Positions 1 through 7,985 are shown, numbered from the stretch's first letter. The stretch is DNA of 64,000 bases from Pelagibius sp040217155 (GCA_040217155.1 JAVJNS010000035.1:203019-267018), one strand, 5' to 3'. Program-made: numbers and translations. The notes: generated by a model not told the origin, from the sequence alone.

Positions 1-1240
1 AGACGAGGGTGCTGGTCACGATCATGAAGGCACCGACCGCGGCGATACCGACGATCTGCACGACCAGATCGCCGCCGCCGAAGATGCCGACCGCCAAAGT
101 GCCCCAGATGCCGGCCACCAGGTGGGCGGAGACGGCGCCGACCACGTCGTCGATCTTCAGCTTGTCGAACAGCGGTACCGCAAAGACCACCAGGGCGCCG
201 CCGATACCACCGATAATCAGGGTCACCCCATGGTTCTGCAGGTCCGGGCCGGCGGTGATCGCCACCAGGCCGCCGATGGCGCCGTTGAGGGCCATGGTCA
301 GGTCGATTTTCTTGTAGATCAACTGAGTCAGGACGATCGCCGAGACCACGCCGGCGCAGGCGGCCAGGTTGGTGTTCACGTAGACGATGGCCATGTTGGA
401 GGCGCTGGCCGCAGAGCCGAGCGCCAACTCCGAGCCGCCGTTGAAGCCGAACCAGCCGAGCCACAGAATGAAGGTGCCCAGGGTGGCCAGCGGCAGATTG
501 GCGCCCGGCATCGGGTGCACCGAGCCGTCGGCGCCGAACTTGCCCTTGCGGGGGCCCAGGATGATGGCGCCGGTCAGGGCCGCCCAGCCGCCCACCGAGT
601 GGACGATGGTCGAGCCGGCGAAGTCGGAAAAGCCCATTTCGGTCAGCCAGCCGCCGCCCCAGGTCCACGAGCCCTGGATCGGGTAGAGGATGGCGGTCAG
701 CACCACCACGAAGATCATGAAGGGCCAGAACTTTATGCGCTCGGCCAGGGTGCCCGAGACAATCGAGGCGGCGGTCGCCACGAAGACCATCTGGAAGAAC
801 CAGTCGGACATCACCGAGTAGCCGTTGTCGACCACCGCGTCGATCATCTCCGGCGTCGCGTCGGCACCGATCAGGGCTTTCTCGGCGTCGCTGGTGTTGT
901 AGAGCAGGTCGAAGGAGCCGATGAATCCCGAGACGTCGACGTACATCAGGTTGTAGCCGATCACATAGTACATGATGCCGGCCACTGAATAGAGCGCGAT
1001 GTTCTTCAGGCAGATCGTCGCCGTGTTCTTGGTGCGCACCAGGCCGGATTCCAGCATGGCGAAGCCGGCGGCCATCCACATGACCAGGAAGCCGCTCACC
1101 AGGAACGAAAAGGTGTTGAAGACGAAGGCGGTCTCGGCGGAGACCTCCGCGCGGGCCGGCGCGCTGACGGCCAGCACCGTGGCGACGGCAAGGCCGGCAA
1201 GGCCCAGCTTGCGGCCGTAAGAAGTGCCGATAACTTTCAT
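1..1240 (-). CDS. amtB: AmtB ammonium transporter (3' end outside window)
   Basis: Inner-membrane ammonium/ammonia channel. I translated the minus strand from the ATG at 1240; 413 codons are present and the frame runs off the left edge, so the C-terminus is missing. The N-terminus is a cleavable signal-like stretch (MKVIGTSYGRKLGLAGLAVA) as in many proteobacterial AmtB proteins, followed by hydrophobic helices. Family motifs are seen: DFAGSTIVHSVGG carries the first pore His, HPMPGANLPLATLGTFILW and GWFGFNGGSE follow, and VSAHLVAGIWGT carries the second pore His. It starts 15 nt after the glnK stop, so the two genes are surely one transcript. GlnK normally binds the cytoplasmic face of AmtB and closes it when nitrogen is plentiful; that is family knowledge. 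A weak AAGGAAAT-type Shine-Dalgarno precedes the ATG. Confidence 0.95.
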   Translation of the reverse strand, partial: MKVIGTSYGRKLGLAGLAVATVLAVSAPARAEVSAETAFVFNTFSFLVSGFLVMWMAAGFAMLESGLVRTKNTATICLKNIALYSVAGIMYYVIGYNLMYVDVSGFIGSFDLLYNTSDAEKALIGADATPEMIDAVVDNGYSVMSDWFFQMVFVATAASIVSGTLAERIKFWPFMIFVVVLTAILYPIQGSWTWGGGWLTEMGFSDFAGSTIVHSVGGWAALTGAIILGPRKGKFGADGSVHPMPGANLPLATLGTFILWLGWFGFNGGSELALGSAASASNMAIVYVNTNLAACAGVVSAIVLTQLIYKKIDLTMALNGAIGGLVAITAGPDLQNHGVTLIIGGIGGALVVFAVPLFDKLKIDDVVGAVSAHLVAGIWGTLAVGIFGGGDLVVQIVGIAAVGAFMIVTSTLV

Positions 1241-1255
1241 TTCCCTGATTTCCTT

Positions 1256-1594
1256 CTACAGCGCCTCGGCGTTGGTCTCGCCGGTGCGGATGCGCACGGC
1301 GTGGCCGACGTCGAGAACGAAAATTTTTCCATCGCCGATGCGGCCGGTGTTGGCCGAATTCTGGACGGTCTCCACGACCTGACCGACGCTGTCGTCGGTC
1401 ACGGCAACCTCGATTTTCACTTTGGGAAGAAAGTTCACCGAGTACTCCGCGCCGCGGTAGATCTCGGTTTGGCCTTTCTGCCGGCCGTATCCTTTCACTT
1501 CGCTGACCGTGAGGCCCTCGATGCCAATTCCCGTGAGTGCTTCCCTCACATCATCCAGCTTGAACGGCTTGATGATGGCCATGACCATCTTCAT
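1256..1594 (-). CDS. glnK: PII nitrogen regulatory protein GlnK/GlnB
   Basis: A 112-residue PII signalling protein, exactly the family length. It begins MKMVMAIIKPFKLDDVREAL, has a T-loop around residues 37-55 (KGYGRQKGQTEIYRGAEYSV) with Tyr51, the residue uridylylated by GlnD, and keeps the C-terminal signature TGRIGDGKIFV. PII trimers sense 2-oxoglutarate, ATP/ADP and, through uridylylation, glutamine. Being directly upstream of amtB it is best called glnK; glnB cannot be excluded from sequence alone, since alphaproteobacteria usually place glnB beside glnA. The candidate sigma-54 promoter at 1726-1741 would give a leader of about 120 nt. Confidence 0.95.
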   Translation of the reverse strand: MKMVMAIIKPFKLDDVREALTGIGIEGLTVSEVKGYGRQKGQTEIYRGAEYSVNFLPKVKIEVAVTDDSVGQVVETVQNSANTGRIGDGKIFVLDVGHAVRIRTGETNAEAL

Positions 1595-2015
1595 AGGCCG
1601 GTATCCCCTTTCCCGCGCGCACCGGTGCCGATCAGACGCCCCCCGGTGCAGTTGAGCCGCCTGCCGGACCCAACGGCCCGGAACCCTGCCGCCGCTCTGA
1701 AGCGCCGGCTTTCGGCTCGTACAGAGTCAAGAAGCGTGCCAAGTCGCGCCACTTGGCTGAAAACTGCAGAATTCAGCGGATTCAGAACATAGGCCAGAGA
1801 TCGGGCGCCTAAGTTATGATCGTTCGCGGGCGCCTAATATTTAGGCAGACTCCAATAAGGGGCCAAAACTTGTGCAGTGCGGCAGGACTCGGCGAGGCCG
1901 CGCTGACGGTTCCGGGATTTCGGTGCGCCGTCACGCGACCTCTGCGACAAGCTGCGGCTGGACAAGCCCACCGGCCGCGGTAAAGCTGCGGTTCTGCAGC
2001 GCACGGAAGGACGGC
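1595..2015. other. Intergenic region between glnK and ubiH
   Basis: About 420 nt with no credible gene; longer frames here are upstream extensions of ubiH or antisense shadows. It holds the candidate sigma-54 promoter (1726-1741), a direct repeat GGGCGCCTAA at 1803-1812 and 1828-1837 (25-bp period), and a palindrome GCCTAA-TAT-TTAGGC at 1832-1846. The last two lie in an A+T-rich patch that could be an operator for either divergent gene; which one is inference. Confidence 0.5.
1726..1741 (-). promoter_or_regulatory. Candidate sigma-54 (RpoN) promoter for glnK-amtB
   Basis: Read on the minus strand the sequence is TGGCACG-CTTC-TTGAC. The RpoN consensus is TGGCACG-N4-TTGCW, so the -24 half is perfect, the spacing exact, and the -12 half differs at one base (GA for GC). 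Position and gene content (nitrogen-regulated operon) fit. A perfect 7-bp inverted repeat, GCCAAGT-N6-ACTTGGC (1738-1757), overlaps the -24 end. I did not find a convincing NtrC palindrome upstream. Confidence 0.5.
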
Positions 2016-3335
2016 ATGGCGAAAGCGGAAGAAGCGGAAATCCTGGTGGTCGGCGCCGGCATGGTCGGCCTGACCTTCGCGACGGCCCTGGCGGACGCCG
2101 GGCTCGCGGTAATGGTGATCGATCATATGGATCCGGCGGCCTTTCGCGACGAAGCCTTCGACGGCCGCTCTTCGGCCATAGCCCGGGGCTCCAGACAGGC
2201 GCTCGAAGTGCTCGGGCTGTGGGACGGCATGGCCCCTGCCGCGGCGCCGATCCTCGATATCCGCATTTCCGACGGCCAGCCCTATGAAGGCCGTTTCGGC
2301 GGCCCCCTGAGGCGTGGGTCCGCCTCGGCGCTTCACCTGCACTTTTCCTGCGAAGACGTCGCCGAGTCGCAGAGGGAAGGCCGCCCGGCGCCGCAGCCGC
2401 TCGGTCATATCGTCGAGAACACGGCGGTGCGGCGCGCCTGCCTCGACCGCGCCCGCGCCCTGAAAAAAATCGACCTGCGCGCGCCAGCGCGGCTGGTCGA
2501 GGTGACGCGGCGCCCGGGCGGCGTCATCGCGCGTCTCGACGACGGCGCGGCGGTCTCTGCACGCCTGCTGATTGGTGCCGAAGGCCGCCGCTCGGCGCTG
2601 CGCGCCGCTGCCGGCATCAAGGTGATGGAACTCGACTATCCGCAGACCGGCATCGTCGCCACCGTGGCCCACAGCGAAGCACACCGGGGCGTGGCCCATG
2701 AGCACTTCCTGCCCGCGGGCCCCTTTGCCCTGCTGCCGATGACGGACGCGGCCGACGAGTCGGGCAACCCCGTCCATCGCTCCTCGCTGGTGTGGACGGA
2801 AAAGCGGTCGCTGGCGCCGGCCATGCTGGCCCTCGACGACGTCGCCTTCGCGCAGGAACTGCAGCGCCGCTTCGGCAATTCCCTCGGCGAACTTTCCTTG
2901 TGGGGCGGGCGGCGCTGGTCCTACCCGCTATCGCTGCTGCATGCGGAGCGCTACATCGACCAGCGCCTGGCGCTGATCGGCGATGCGGCGCACGCCATTC
3001 ATCCCATTGCCGGACAGGGCCTCAACCTCGGCCTGCGCGACGTCGCCGCGCTGGCCGAATGCATCGTTGACGCGCGCCGTCTCGGCCTCGACATCGGCGG
3101 TGCCCCGGTGCTGGAGCGCTATCAGCGCTGGCGGCGTTTCGACAACATGGCGCTGATCGCCGCCACCGATTCCCTGAACCGCCTGTTCTCCAACGATCTG
3201 CCGCCGGTCAGGCTGCTGCGCGACCTGGGCCTGGCCGCGGTCCACCGGATGCCGCCGCTTAAGCGCTTCTTCATGCGCCACGCCATGGGCCTGGTCGGTG
3301 ACCTGCCGCGCCTGGTCAAGGGCGAGGCGCTTTAG
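2016..3335 (+). CDS. UbiH/UbiF-family FAD-dependent ubiquinone biosynthesis hydroxylase
   Basis: A 439-residue class A flavoprotein monooxygenase of the UbiH/UbiF/COQ6 group, hydroxylating the ring of the ubiquinone precursor. The N-terminal dinucleotide fold VVGAGMVGLTFATALADAG binds FAD; RSSAIARGSRQALEVLGLW is the family segment after the first strand; LIGDAAHAIHPIAGQGLNLG is the GD motif that contacts flavin and defines the Ubi subgroup. Relative to UbiH there is a longer stretch (about residues 95-125) before LGHIVEN. An ATG at 2016 is chosen over a frame open from 1872 because it is preceded by GGAAGGA and fits the family N-terminus. The 3' end overlaps the convergent gene by 4 nt (TTAG). 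Which ring position it attacks cannot be told. Confidence 0.9.
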   Translation: MAKAEEAEILVVGAGMVGLTFATALADAGLAVMVIDHMDPAAFRDEAFDGRSSAIARGSRQALEVLGLWDGMAPAAAPILDIRISDGQPYEGRFGGPLRRGSASALHLHFSCEDVAESQREGRPAPQPLGHIVENTAVRRACLDRARALKKIDLRAPARLVEVTRRPGGVIARLDDGAAVSARLLIGAEGRRSALRAAAGIKVMELDYPQTGIVATVAHSEAHRGVAHEHFLPAGPFALLPMTDAADESGNPVHRSSLVWTEKRSLAPAMLALDDVAFAQELQRRFGNSLGELSLWGGRRWSYPLSLLHAERYIDQRLALIGDAAHAIHPIAGQGLNLGLRDVAALAECIVDARRLGLDIGGAPVLERYQRWRRFDNMALIAATDSLNRLFSNDLPPVRLLRDLGLAAVHRMPPLKRFFMRHAMGLVGDLPRLVKGEAL

Positions 3336-4561
3336 ATTTCCCAGCCCAGCAGGGTTTCTTCGAAGGGGAAGGTCGAGAGTTCGCGCGGGCCGTTGTCGGT
3401 GATCACGACCTGCTGTTCCAGCTTGATGCCTTCATGGCCGCCTTCCTCGCCGATGTAACTCTCGACGCAGACCGCCATGCCGGCTTCGAAGACGCCGTCG
3501 TAGCCGTAGGCGTCATAGTCCTGCAGATAGACGACGCTGGGGTACTCGTCGCAGAGGCCGACGCCGTGCACGACCACGGAGTATCGGTTGGCCGCGCAGC
3601 TTGCCGGCAGCTGCCAGGAACGCTCGGCGAGTTCGCGGAAGCCGAGGCCGGGTTTCAGCAGCGCCATGTTGAACTGGATCTGCTCCCACGCGAGGCGGTA
3701 GAGTCGGCGCTGGTCGTCGGAGGGCTTCACCTCGCCACAGAGGAAGCTGCGCGAGACGTCGGCGCAGTAGCCGTTGGGGCCGATCATGTCGGTGTCGAAG
3801 CTGACCATATCGCCGGCCCCGATGATCCCTTCACCGCATTCGTGGAACCAGGGATTGCTGCGCCCGCCGGCGGCCAGCAGACGGGTCTCGATCCACTCGC
3901 CGCCGCGCGCCGTATTCACCTGGTTGAGGATCGACCAGAGTTCGTTCTCGCTCATGCCGGGGGTCAGGGCAGCGCGCATGGCGCCCATGGCCGCGGCGCA
4001 GACGTCGACCGCCAACTCCAGGCAGGCGATTTCCTGCGGCCCTTTGATTCGCCGCGCGCGCTCCAGCACTTCCTGGCCGTCGAAGACCTCGATGCCCTGC
4101 CGGCGCAGCGCGTCAGTGCCGAGGAAATCGCACTTGTCGACGGCGAGGCGGCGGTTGCCGCCGCCGTGCTGCGTCACCAGCTCCGCGATCTCGGCCGACC
4201 AGCGCGCCGCCAGCTCCGCGGCGCGTCCGCCAGCGGCGAAGAAGTACCAGGCGGTTGCCGGGCGCACCTCGGCGATCGCCTCGTTGCCGTCGGACAGATG
4301 GGCGCAGTTGTGGAAGTCGAAGAGCACCACCGGTCCCTCGGTGGGCACGAAGACATAGCGCACCGCGTTGTGCAGGCACCACACCGCCATGTTGCGGCTG
4401 TCGCAGGCATAGCGCTGGTTGATCGGGTCGTAGAGCAGGGCGCCGGCGTAGTCGCGCGCCTTCAACTCGTCGCGCAGCCGGGCGAGGCGCCAGGCGCGCA
4501 ACGCGGGCCGGTCGATGGTTGCATATTCGAGGTTGGCGTTGACGGCGGCATCCGGTGACAT
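3332..4561 (-). CDS. dddP: M24-fold metalloprotein, DddP-type dimethylsulfoniopropionate lyase candidate
   Basis: A 409-residue protein with a creatinase-like N-domain (about 1-165) and an M24 'pita-bread' domain. It would normally be filed as Xaa-Pro peptidase. However, residues reported for DddP (metal ligands Asp295, Asp297, Asp307, His371, Glu406, Glu421; catalytic Tyr366 and Asp377, from memory) map here to D256, D258, D268, H332, E367, E382, Y327 and D338, at one constant offset of 39, with no gap. The local motif HGVGLCDE includes the Asp that ordinary M24 peptidases lack. DddP cleaves DMSP to acrylate and dimethyl sulfide in the cytoplasm. Start: ATG 4561; a longer upstream frame is not supported. 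No other DMSP-catabolism gene lies beside it, so substrate remains inference. Confidence 0.7.
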   Translation of the reverse strand: MSPDAAVNANLEYATIDRPALRAWRLARLRDELKARDYAGALLYDPINQRYACDSRNMAVWCLHNAVRYVFVPTEGPVVLFDFHNCAHLSDGNEAIAEVRPATAWYFFAAGGRAAELAARWSAEIAELVTQHGGGNRRLAVDKCDFLGTDALRRQGIEVFDGQEVLERARRIKGPQEIACLELAVDVCAAAMGAMRAALTPGMSENELWSILNQVNTARGGEWIETRLLAAGGRSNPWFHECGEGIIGAGDMVSFDTDMIGPNGYCADVSRSFLCGEVKPSDDQRRLYRLAWEQIQFNMALLKPGLGFRELAERSWQLPASCAANRYSVVVHGVGLCDEYPSVVYLQDYDAYGYDGVFEAGMAVCVESYIGEEGGHEGIKLEQQVVITDNGPRELSTFPFEETLLGWEI

Positions 4562-4679
4562 GGCCCGTTCCCAAAGACATGCGGCCAGCCAGCTTGGCAC
4601 AGCCGGAAGCCGCGTCTTGCCGCGCCGCGACGCTGGAAATGGCGGTTTTGAGAAAAGCGCGCGTTGCGGCGGCAGTCCC

Positions 4680-5081
4680 TCAGGGGTCCCGGCTGAGGCC
4701 CTTGTCCGCGAGGCGGTCGAGATAGGCCTGCCAGAGTTCACCCTGGTTTCGGCCGATCTTGTAGAGGTACTGCCAGGAGAAGATGCCGCTGTCGTGCAGG
4801 TCGTCGAACTTGAGCCGCACTGCGTAGTTGCCGACCGGCACGATCTCCATGATGCCGACGTGGCGGCGCCCGGCGACGGTCTGCTTCTGCCCGGGCCCGT
4901 GGCCCTGCACTTCCGCCGAGGGGCTTTCAACGCGCAGGAACTCGGCCGGATAGGTGAAGCTCTCGCCGTTGTCGAAGGTCACCAGCAGTTGCTTCTCCTT
5001 GGAGAGATAGCGGATCTCGCCGGGCCAATGCGCGGTGTCGAAGCCCTGTGCGGACTCTTCCTGAATTGTCTTGCCGGTCAT
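4680..5081 (-). CDS. DUF971 domain protein (gamma-butyrobetaine hydroxylase N-terminal-like)
   Basis: A 133-residue protein made of one DUF971 domain, the small fold found at the N-terminus of gamma-butyrobetaine hydroxylases and as a stand-alone protein in bacteria. Visible features: DTAHWPGEIRYLSKEKQLLV, ESFTYPAEFLRVESPSAE, then VGNYAVRLKFDDLHDSGIFSW and QYLYKIG near the end, all typical. Stand-alone members have been linked to iron-sulfur or ParA-like partners, but no function is established. Start chosen at the ATG (5081), 22 nt after the trm112 stop; an in-frame TTG at 5114 would overlap trm112. Probably cotranscribed with the genes upstream. Confidence 0.85.
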   Translation of the reverse strand: MTGKTIQEESAQGFDTAHWPGEIRYLSKEKQLLVTFDNGESFTYPAEFLRVESPSAEVQGHGPGQKQTVAGRRHVGIMEIVPVGNYAVRLKFDDLHDSGIFSWQYLYKIGRNQGELWQAYLDRLADKGLSRDP

Positions 5082-5103
5082 CGCGCGGTCTTGTCCTTCC
5101 ACA

Positions 5104-5286
5104 TCAGTCGTCAAGCTGGCGCGCTTCGTCGACCAGCATGATCGGGATGCCGTCGCGAATCGGGTAGGCCAGGCCCGCCTGCCGGCTGATCAGTTCCTGT
5201 GCCTCGGCGTCATACTCCAAGGGCGCCTTGGTGAGCGGGCAGACCAGAATCTCCAGCAGTTTCGGATCGACCGTGTATTGGTTCAT
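5104..5286 (-). CDS. Trm112 family protein
   Basis: A 60-residue Trm112/UPF0434 (YcaR-like) protein: PKLLEILVCPLTKAPLEYD...LISRQAGLAYPIRDGIPIMLVDEAR. Bacterial and eukaryotic members act as activating partners of class I methyltransferases. Only one Cys remains of the zinc-ribbon pairs (ILVCP), usual in short bacterial forms. Strong Shine-Dalgarno (GAGGA) before ATG 5286, 11 nt after the LON-domain gene stop, so clearly in the same operon. Confidence 0.9.
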   Translation of the reverse strand: MNQYTVDPKLLEILVCPLTKAPLEYDAEAQELISRQAGLAYPIRDGIPIMLVDEARQLDD

Positions 5287-5297
5287 GGCGGCTATCC

Positions 5298-5957
5298 TCA
5301 GTGACGCTTGGTCTCGGCCTCGCCGTCGCTGCCGTGGGTCGCCATCTCCATGATGGCGGTCAGCGCTTCGGCGCGTTCTGTCAGGCTCATGGATTCGAGC
5401 AGCGCCTGCTTCTCCGGCGCGCCCAGGGGGCAGATCATGGCCAGGGAGGTGACCAGGCGCTCGTCGCTGGTCTGCTCGATGGCTTCCCAGTCGCCCTCGA
5501 TCGAATTGGCCTCGAAGTAGCTGTTCAGGACTTCGATCAGACGCTCGCGATCGATCGCGCCCTTGTCCTCATCCACATCGTTTTTGAAGCGCGTGTAGTC
5601 CGGCTCCACCAGGCGATAGCTGCCCGGCGGCAGTTCTCTTGTCACGTCGAAGCGGAGCAGGCCGGAGAGCGTCACCAGATAGCGCCCGTCGTCGGTCTCG
5701 TTGAAGGAGGTGATGCGCCCGACGCAGCCGGTCTCGTAAACCTTCGGCGTGTCTTCCTTACGCTGCCCCTCGCAGGGCTGGATCATGCCGACCAGTCGGT
5801 TGCTCGCCATGGCGTCATCGAACATGGCCAGATAGCGCGGCTCGAAGACGTTCAAGGGCAGACGCCCGCCGGGCAGCAGCAGCACCCCCTCCAAGGGAAA
5901 GATCGGCAAAGCCCGAGGCAGATCCTCGAAGGCAGGATCGAAGGCGGTACGGCTCAT
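5298..5957 (-). CDS. LON peptidase substrate-binding domain protein
   Basis: A 219-residue protein consisting of the N-terminal (PUA-like) LON domain without the AAA+ and protease parts. Signature: LPRALPIFPLEGVLLLPGGRLPLNVFEPRYLAM, GMIQPC, YETGCVGRITSF, and a helical C-terminus. Stand-alone LON-N proteins are common in alphaproteobacteria next to thioredoxin and Trm112 genes; their role is unknown, with substrate recognition only inferred. The start ATG overlaps the ybbN stop as ATGA (translational coupling). Confidence 0.9.
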   Translation of the reverse strand: MSRTAFDPAFEDLPRALPIFPLEGVLLLPGGRLPLNVFEPRYLAMFDDAMASNRLVGMIQPCEGQRKEDTPKVYETGCVGRITSFNETDDGRYLVTLSGLLRFDVTRELPPGSYRLVEPDYTRFKNDVDEDKGAIDRERLIEVLNSYFEANSIEGDWEAIEQTSDERLVTSLAMICPLGAPEKQALLESMSLTERAEALTAIMEMATHGSDGEAETKRH

Positions 5958-6889
5958 GCGAACAACAGCGAAGACAGCCGGCGTCGGGTGTCGATGGTCA
6001 GCGGATCGGTCGGTCCCCAGGCTTCGAAGAAGGTCACCAGTTGTTTGCGCGCGCCTTCTTCGTTCCAGTTGCGGTCGCGGCCGATGATCTCCAGCAGCGC
6101 CTCGGCCGCCTCCTCACGCTTGCCGGCGCCGTGCAGGGCCATGGCCAGCTCGAAACGCGCCTGATGATCGTTGTGATTGGCGGCGACTTTTTCCAGGAGC
6201 AGCGGAATCTCGCCGGCGTCGGCCGCTTGCTCCTGCAGATCGAGCTGGGCGGCGACGGACGAGAACGCCGCGTTGCCGCGCAGCTTGTCGTCGAGGCCGT
6301 CATAGACCTCGCGGGCGGTCTGGGTGTCGCCGGCGGCCAGGTAGCAACCGATCAGCCCGGCCAGGGCTTCGGCATTCTCGGCGTCGTGCTGCAGCACCTG
6401 TCCGAACAGCGCCGAGGCGGTCTCGCTGTCGCCGGCTTCCAAGGCGCCCTTTGCCTGTTCGATGGCCTGCTCGATGGGGCTTGGGCCCTGGCCCGCGGCG
6501 CCGGCTTCGCGCAGACGCTCGACAAAGGCCTTGATCTCGCTTTCGGGCTGCGCGCCCTGAAAGCCGTCGACCGGCTGGCCCTGGAAGAAGGCATAGACCG
6601 TGGGGATCGATTGGATGCGCAGCTGGGCCGCCAGCTGCTGGTTCTCGTCAATATTGATCTTGACCATGCGCACGGCGCCGCGCGCCGCCTTGACGGCGGC
6701 CTCCAACTGCGGGCCGAGCTGCTTGCAGGGGCCGCACCAGGGGGCCCAGAAGTCGACGATGACCGGCACCGTCATCGAGGCTTCGATGACGTCCTGCGCG
6801 AAGGCCTGCTGGTTGCTTTCCTTGATGGCGTCGGCGCCGCCCTGGGCTGCGTTGTTCTGGCCGCTGACGCCGCCGATGATGGGTTCCAT
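5954..6889 (-). CDS. ybbN: Thioredoxin-like co-chaperone YbbN (CnoX type)
   Basis: A 311-residue fusion of an N-terminal thioredoxin domain and C-terminal TPR-like repeats, the YbbN/CnoX architecture. The active site WAPWCGPCK has both cysteines, unlike E. coli YbbN (SxxC), so a true redox role is possible. VKINIDENQQLAAQLRIQSIPTVYAFFQGQPVDGF completes the domain; from about residue 140 onward helical repeats contain ALFGQVLQHDAENAEALAGL and GKREEAAEALLEIIGRDRNW. E. coli CnoX works with GroEL and DnaK on oxidised clients (family knowledge). ATG 6889 preferred to GTG 6925, which adds 12 unconserved residues. Confidence 0.9.
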   Translation of the reverse strand: MEPIIGGVSGQNNAAQGGADAIKESNQQAFAQDVIEASMTVPVIVDFWAPWCGPCKQLGPQLEAAVKAARGAVRMVKINIDENQQLAAQLRIQSIPTVYAFFQGQPVDGFQGAQPESEIKAFVERLREAGAAGQGPSPIEQAIEQAKGALEAGDSETASALFGQVLQHDAENAEALAGLIGCYLAAGDTQTAREVYDGLDDKLRGNAAFSSVAAQLDLQEQAADAGEIPLLLEKVAANHNDHQARFELAMALHGAGKREEAAEALLEIIGRDRNWNEEGARKQLVTFFEAWGPTDPLTIDTRRRLSSLLFA

Positions 6890-7032
6890 GCTGCTGTTCC
6901 GTTCGCCTGCTGAAAATGGCTCCACCGGCGCGCTCCGGGCGTCCCGGCGGCCGTGGGGATGGTTCTACGCAATAAATGGCGGCTTTGGCCCCCTAGGGCA
7001 AGCCCGCCACGGGAAATGGCGCGGGCCCGGGT

Positions 7033-7581
7033 TCAGGCGCCGCCGGCGGCCCCGGCGGCCGGGTCCATGTCGAGCATCAGGGGCGCATGCCCTTCCGCCT
7101 CCAGGAAGTACCGCAGATCCGCCGGCGCGACGGCGGTCGTCATGGTGTTGACCAGCGGGTGACAGTTCACCGGTCCGGCCGCCATGACGCCGCTGTCCAG
7201 CACCATGGTGACCGCCCCGCCCTTGTCGTTGATCACCGCGAAGGGTGTGACCGAGCCCGGCAGGACACCCAGGTAGGTCATCAGCCGCTCGGCGCTGCCG
7301 AAGGAAAAGCGCCCGGCCTCCAGCCGGTCGCCCAGGCTCTTGAGGTCGATCTGGCGATCTTCCAGGCAGGTGACCAGCCACATCCTGCCCTTCTTGTTGC
7401 GCAGGAAGAGATTCTTGATGTGGGCGCCGGGCAGCTCGCCGCGCAGCGCCTTGGCTTCCTCGACGGTGAAGACCGGCGGATGCGTCACCGCCTGATAGCT
7501 TATGCCCAGCTCATTCAGACGGGCGTGCAGGGCCTCTGGCGAGGTCGGCAAAGCCGTCGCGTCGGCGGCGGAGTGGGACAT
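7033..7581 (-). CDS. YbaK/ProX-type aminoacyl-tRNA deacylase
   Basis: A 182-residue trans-editing hydrolase of the YbaK/ProX (INS superfamily) group. Seen: LGISYQAVTHPPVFTVEEAKALRGELPGAHIKNLFLRNKKGRMWLVTCLEDRQIDLKSL, the family's N-terminal signature and catalytic Lys region, then LGVLPGSVTPFAVINDKGGAVTMVLD and the C-terminal GPVNCHPLVNTMT. ProX members deacylate Ala-tRNAPro formed by mistake. Start at ATG 7581 (AGAGA ahead); an upstream frame from 7662 is unsupported. It lies 143 nt upstream of ybbN and may have its own transcript. Confidence 0.88.
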   Translation of the reverse strand: MSHSAADATALPTSPEALHARLNELGISYQAVTHPPVFTVEEAKALRGELPGAHIKNLFLRNKKGRMWLVTCLEDRQIDLKSLGDRLEAGRFSFGSAERLMTYLGVLPGSVTPFAVINDKGGAVTMVLDSGVMAAGPVNCHPLVNTMTTAVAPADLRYFLEAEGHAPLMLDMDPAAGAAGGA

Positions 7582-7829
7582 TATCTCTGGCCTCGTCTCT
7601 AACTTCGTCCTGGGACCGCGATCCACGCCTGGGGCCGTAGCATCCCGGGCCGGTTTTGTCACCCCGCGCGGCGCGTCCCGGCCCGCCCGGCCGCGCCTTA
7701 AGGCTTGAGTAGCAAAGGCGCTTTAATCTAACCCCAGGCGGCGGGGCGTACCGCGCGCAATCCAGCCCTTCGCGCGCCAAGGGGGGCTTGCATTGTGCGG
7801 CGAAAGCAGGTATTTCCCCGCTCTCCGGT

Positions 7830-7904
7830 GCGGGCGTAGCTCAGGGGTAGAGCACAACCTTGCCAAGGTTGGGGTCGTGAGTTCGAATCTCATCGCCCGC
7901 TCCA
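7830..7904 (+). tRNA. tRNA-Gly(GCC)
   Basis: 75 nt with encoded CCA. Acceptor stem GCGGGCG (7830-7836) pairs with CGCCCGC (7894-7900), discriminator T, then CCA 7902-7904. Anticodon arm CAACC-TTGCCAA-GGTTG gives anticodon GCC. The T arm is GTGAG-TTCGAAT-CTCAT. Followed directly by a strong terminator. Confidence 0.97.
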
Positions 7905-7933
7905 GATTCCCTCCTTCGGGCGGGGCAGACGCA

Positions 7934-7962
7934 AAAAGGCGGCCATTTCGTGGCCGCCTTTT
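7934..7962. terminator. Bidirectional intrinsic terminator
   Basis: Perfect 12-bp stem AAAAGGCGGCCA (7934-7945) / TGGCCGCCTTTT (7951-7962) with a 5-nt loop. The plus strand ends in TTTT and the minus strand in TTTTT, so it can stop tRNA-Gly from the left and the aldehyde dehydrogenase gene from the right. Confidence 0.9.
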
Positions 7963-7985
7963 GCCGTTTCCGGACCCTGGCCGGT

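Noticed and set aside
122..988. Long plus-strand open frame across amtB (288 codons)
   Set aside because: Antisense shadow: the minus strand encodes a clear AmtB with pore histidines, while this frame has low-complexity Asp/Gly/His content.
1809..2777. Minus-strand frame of 322 codons opposite ubiH
   Set aside because: Its composition is Arg/Gly-rich without any family, and ubiH on the plus strand has complete FAD motifs.
3434..4558. Plus-strand frame of 374 codons opposite the dddP candidate
   Set aside because: Shadow of the real M24-fold gene; composition is Ala/Val/Gly-rich and motif-free.
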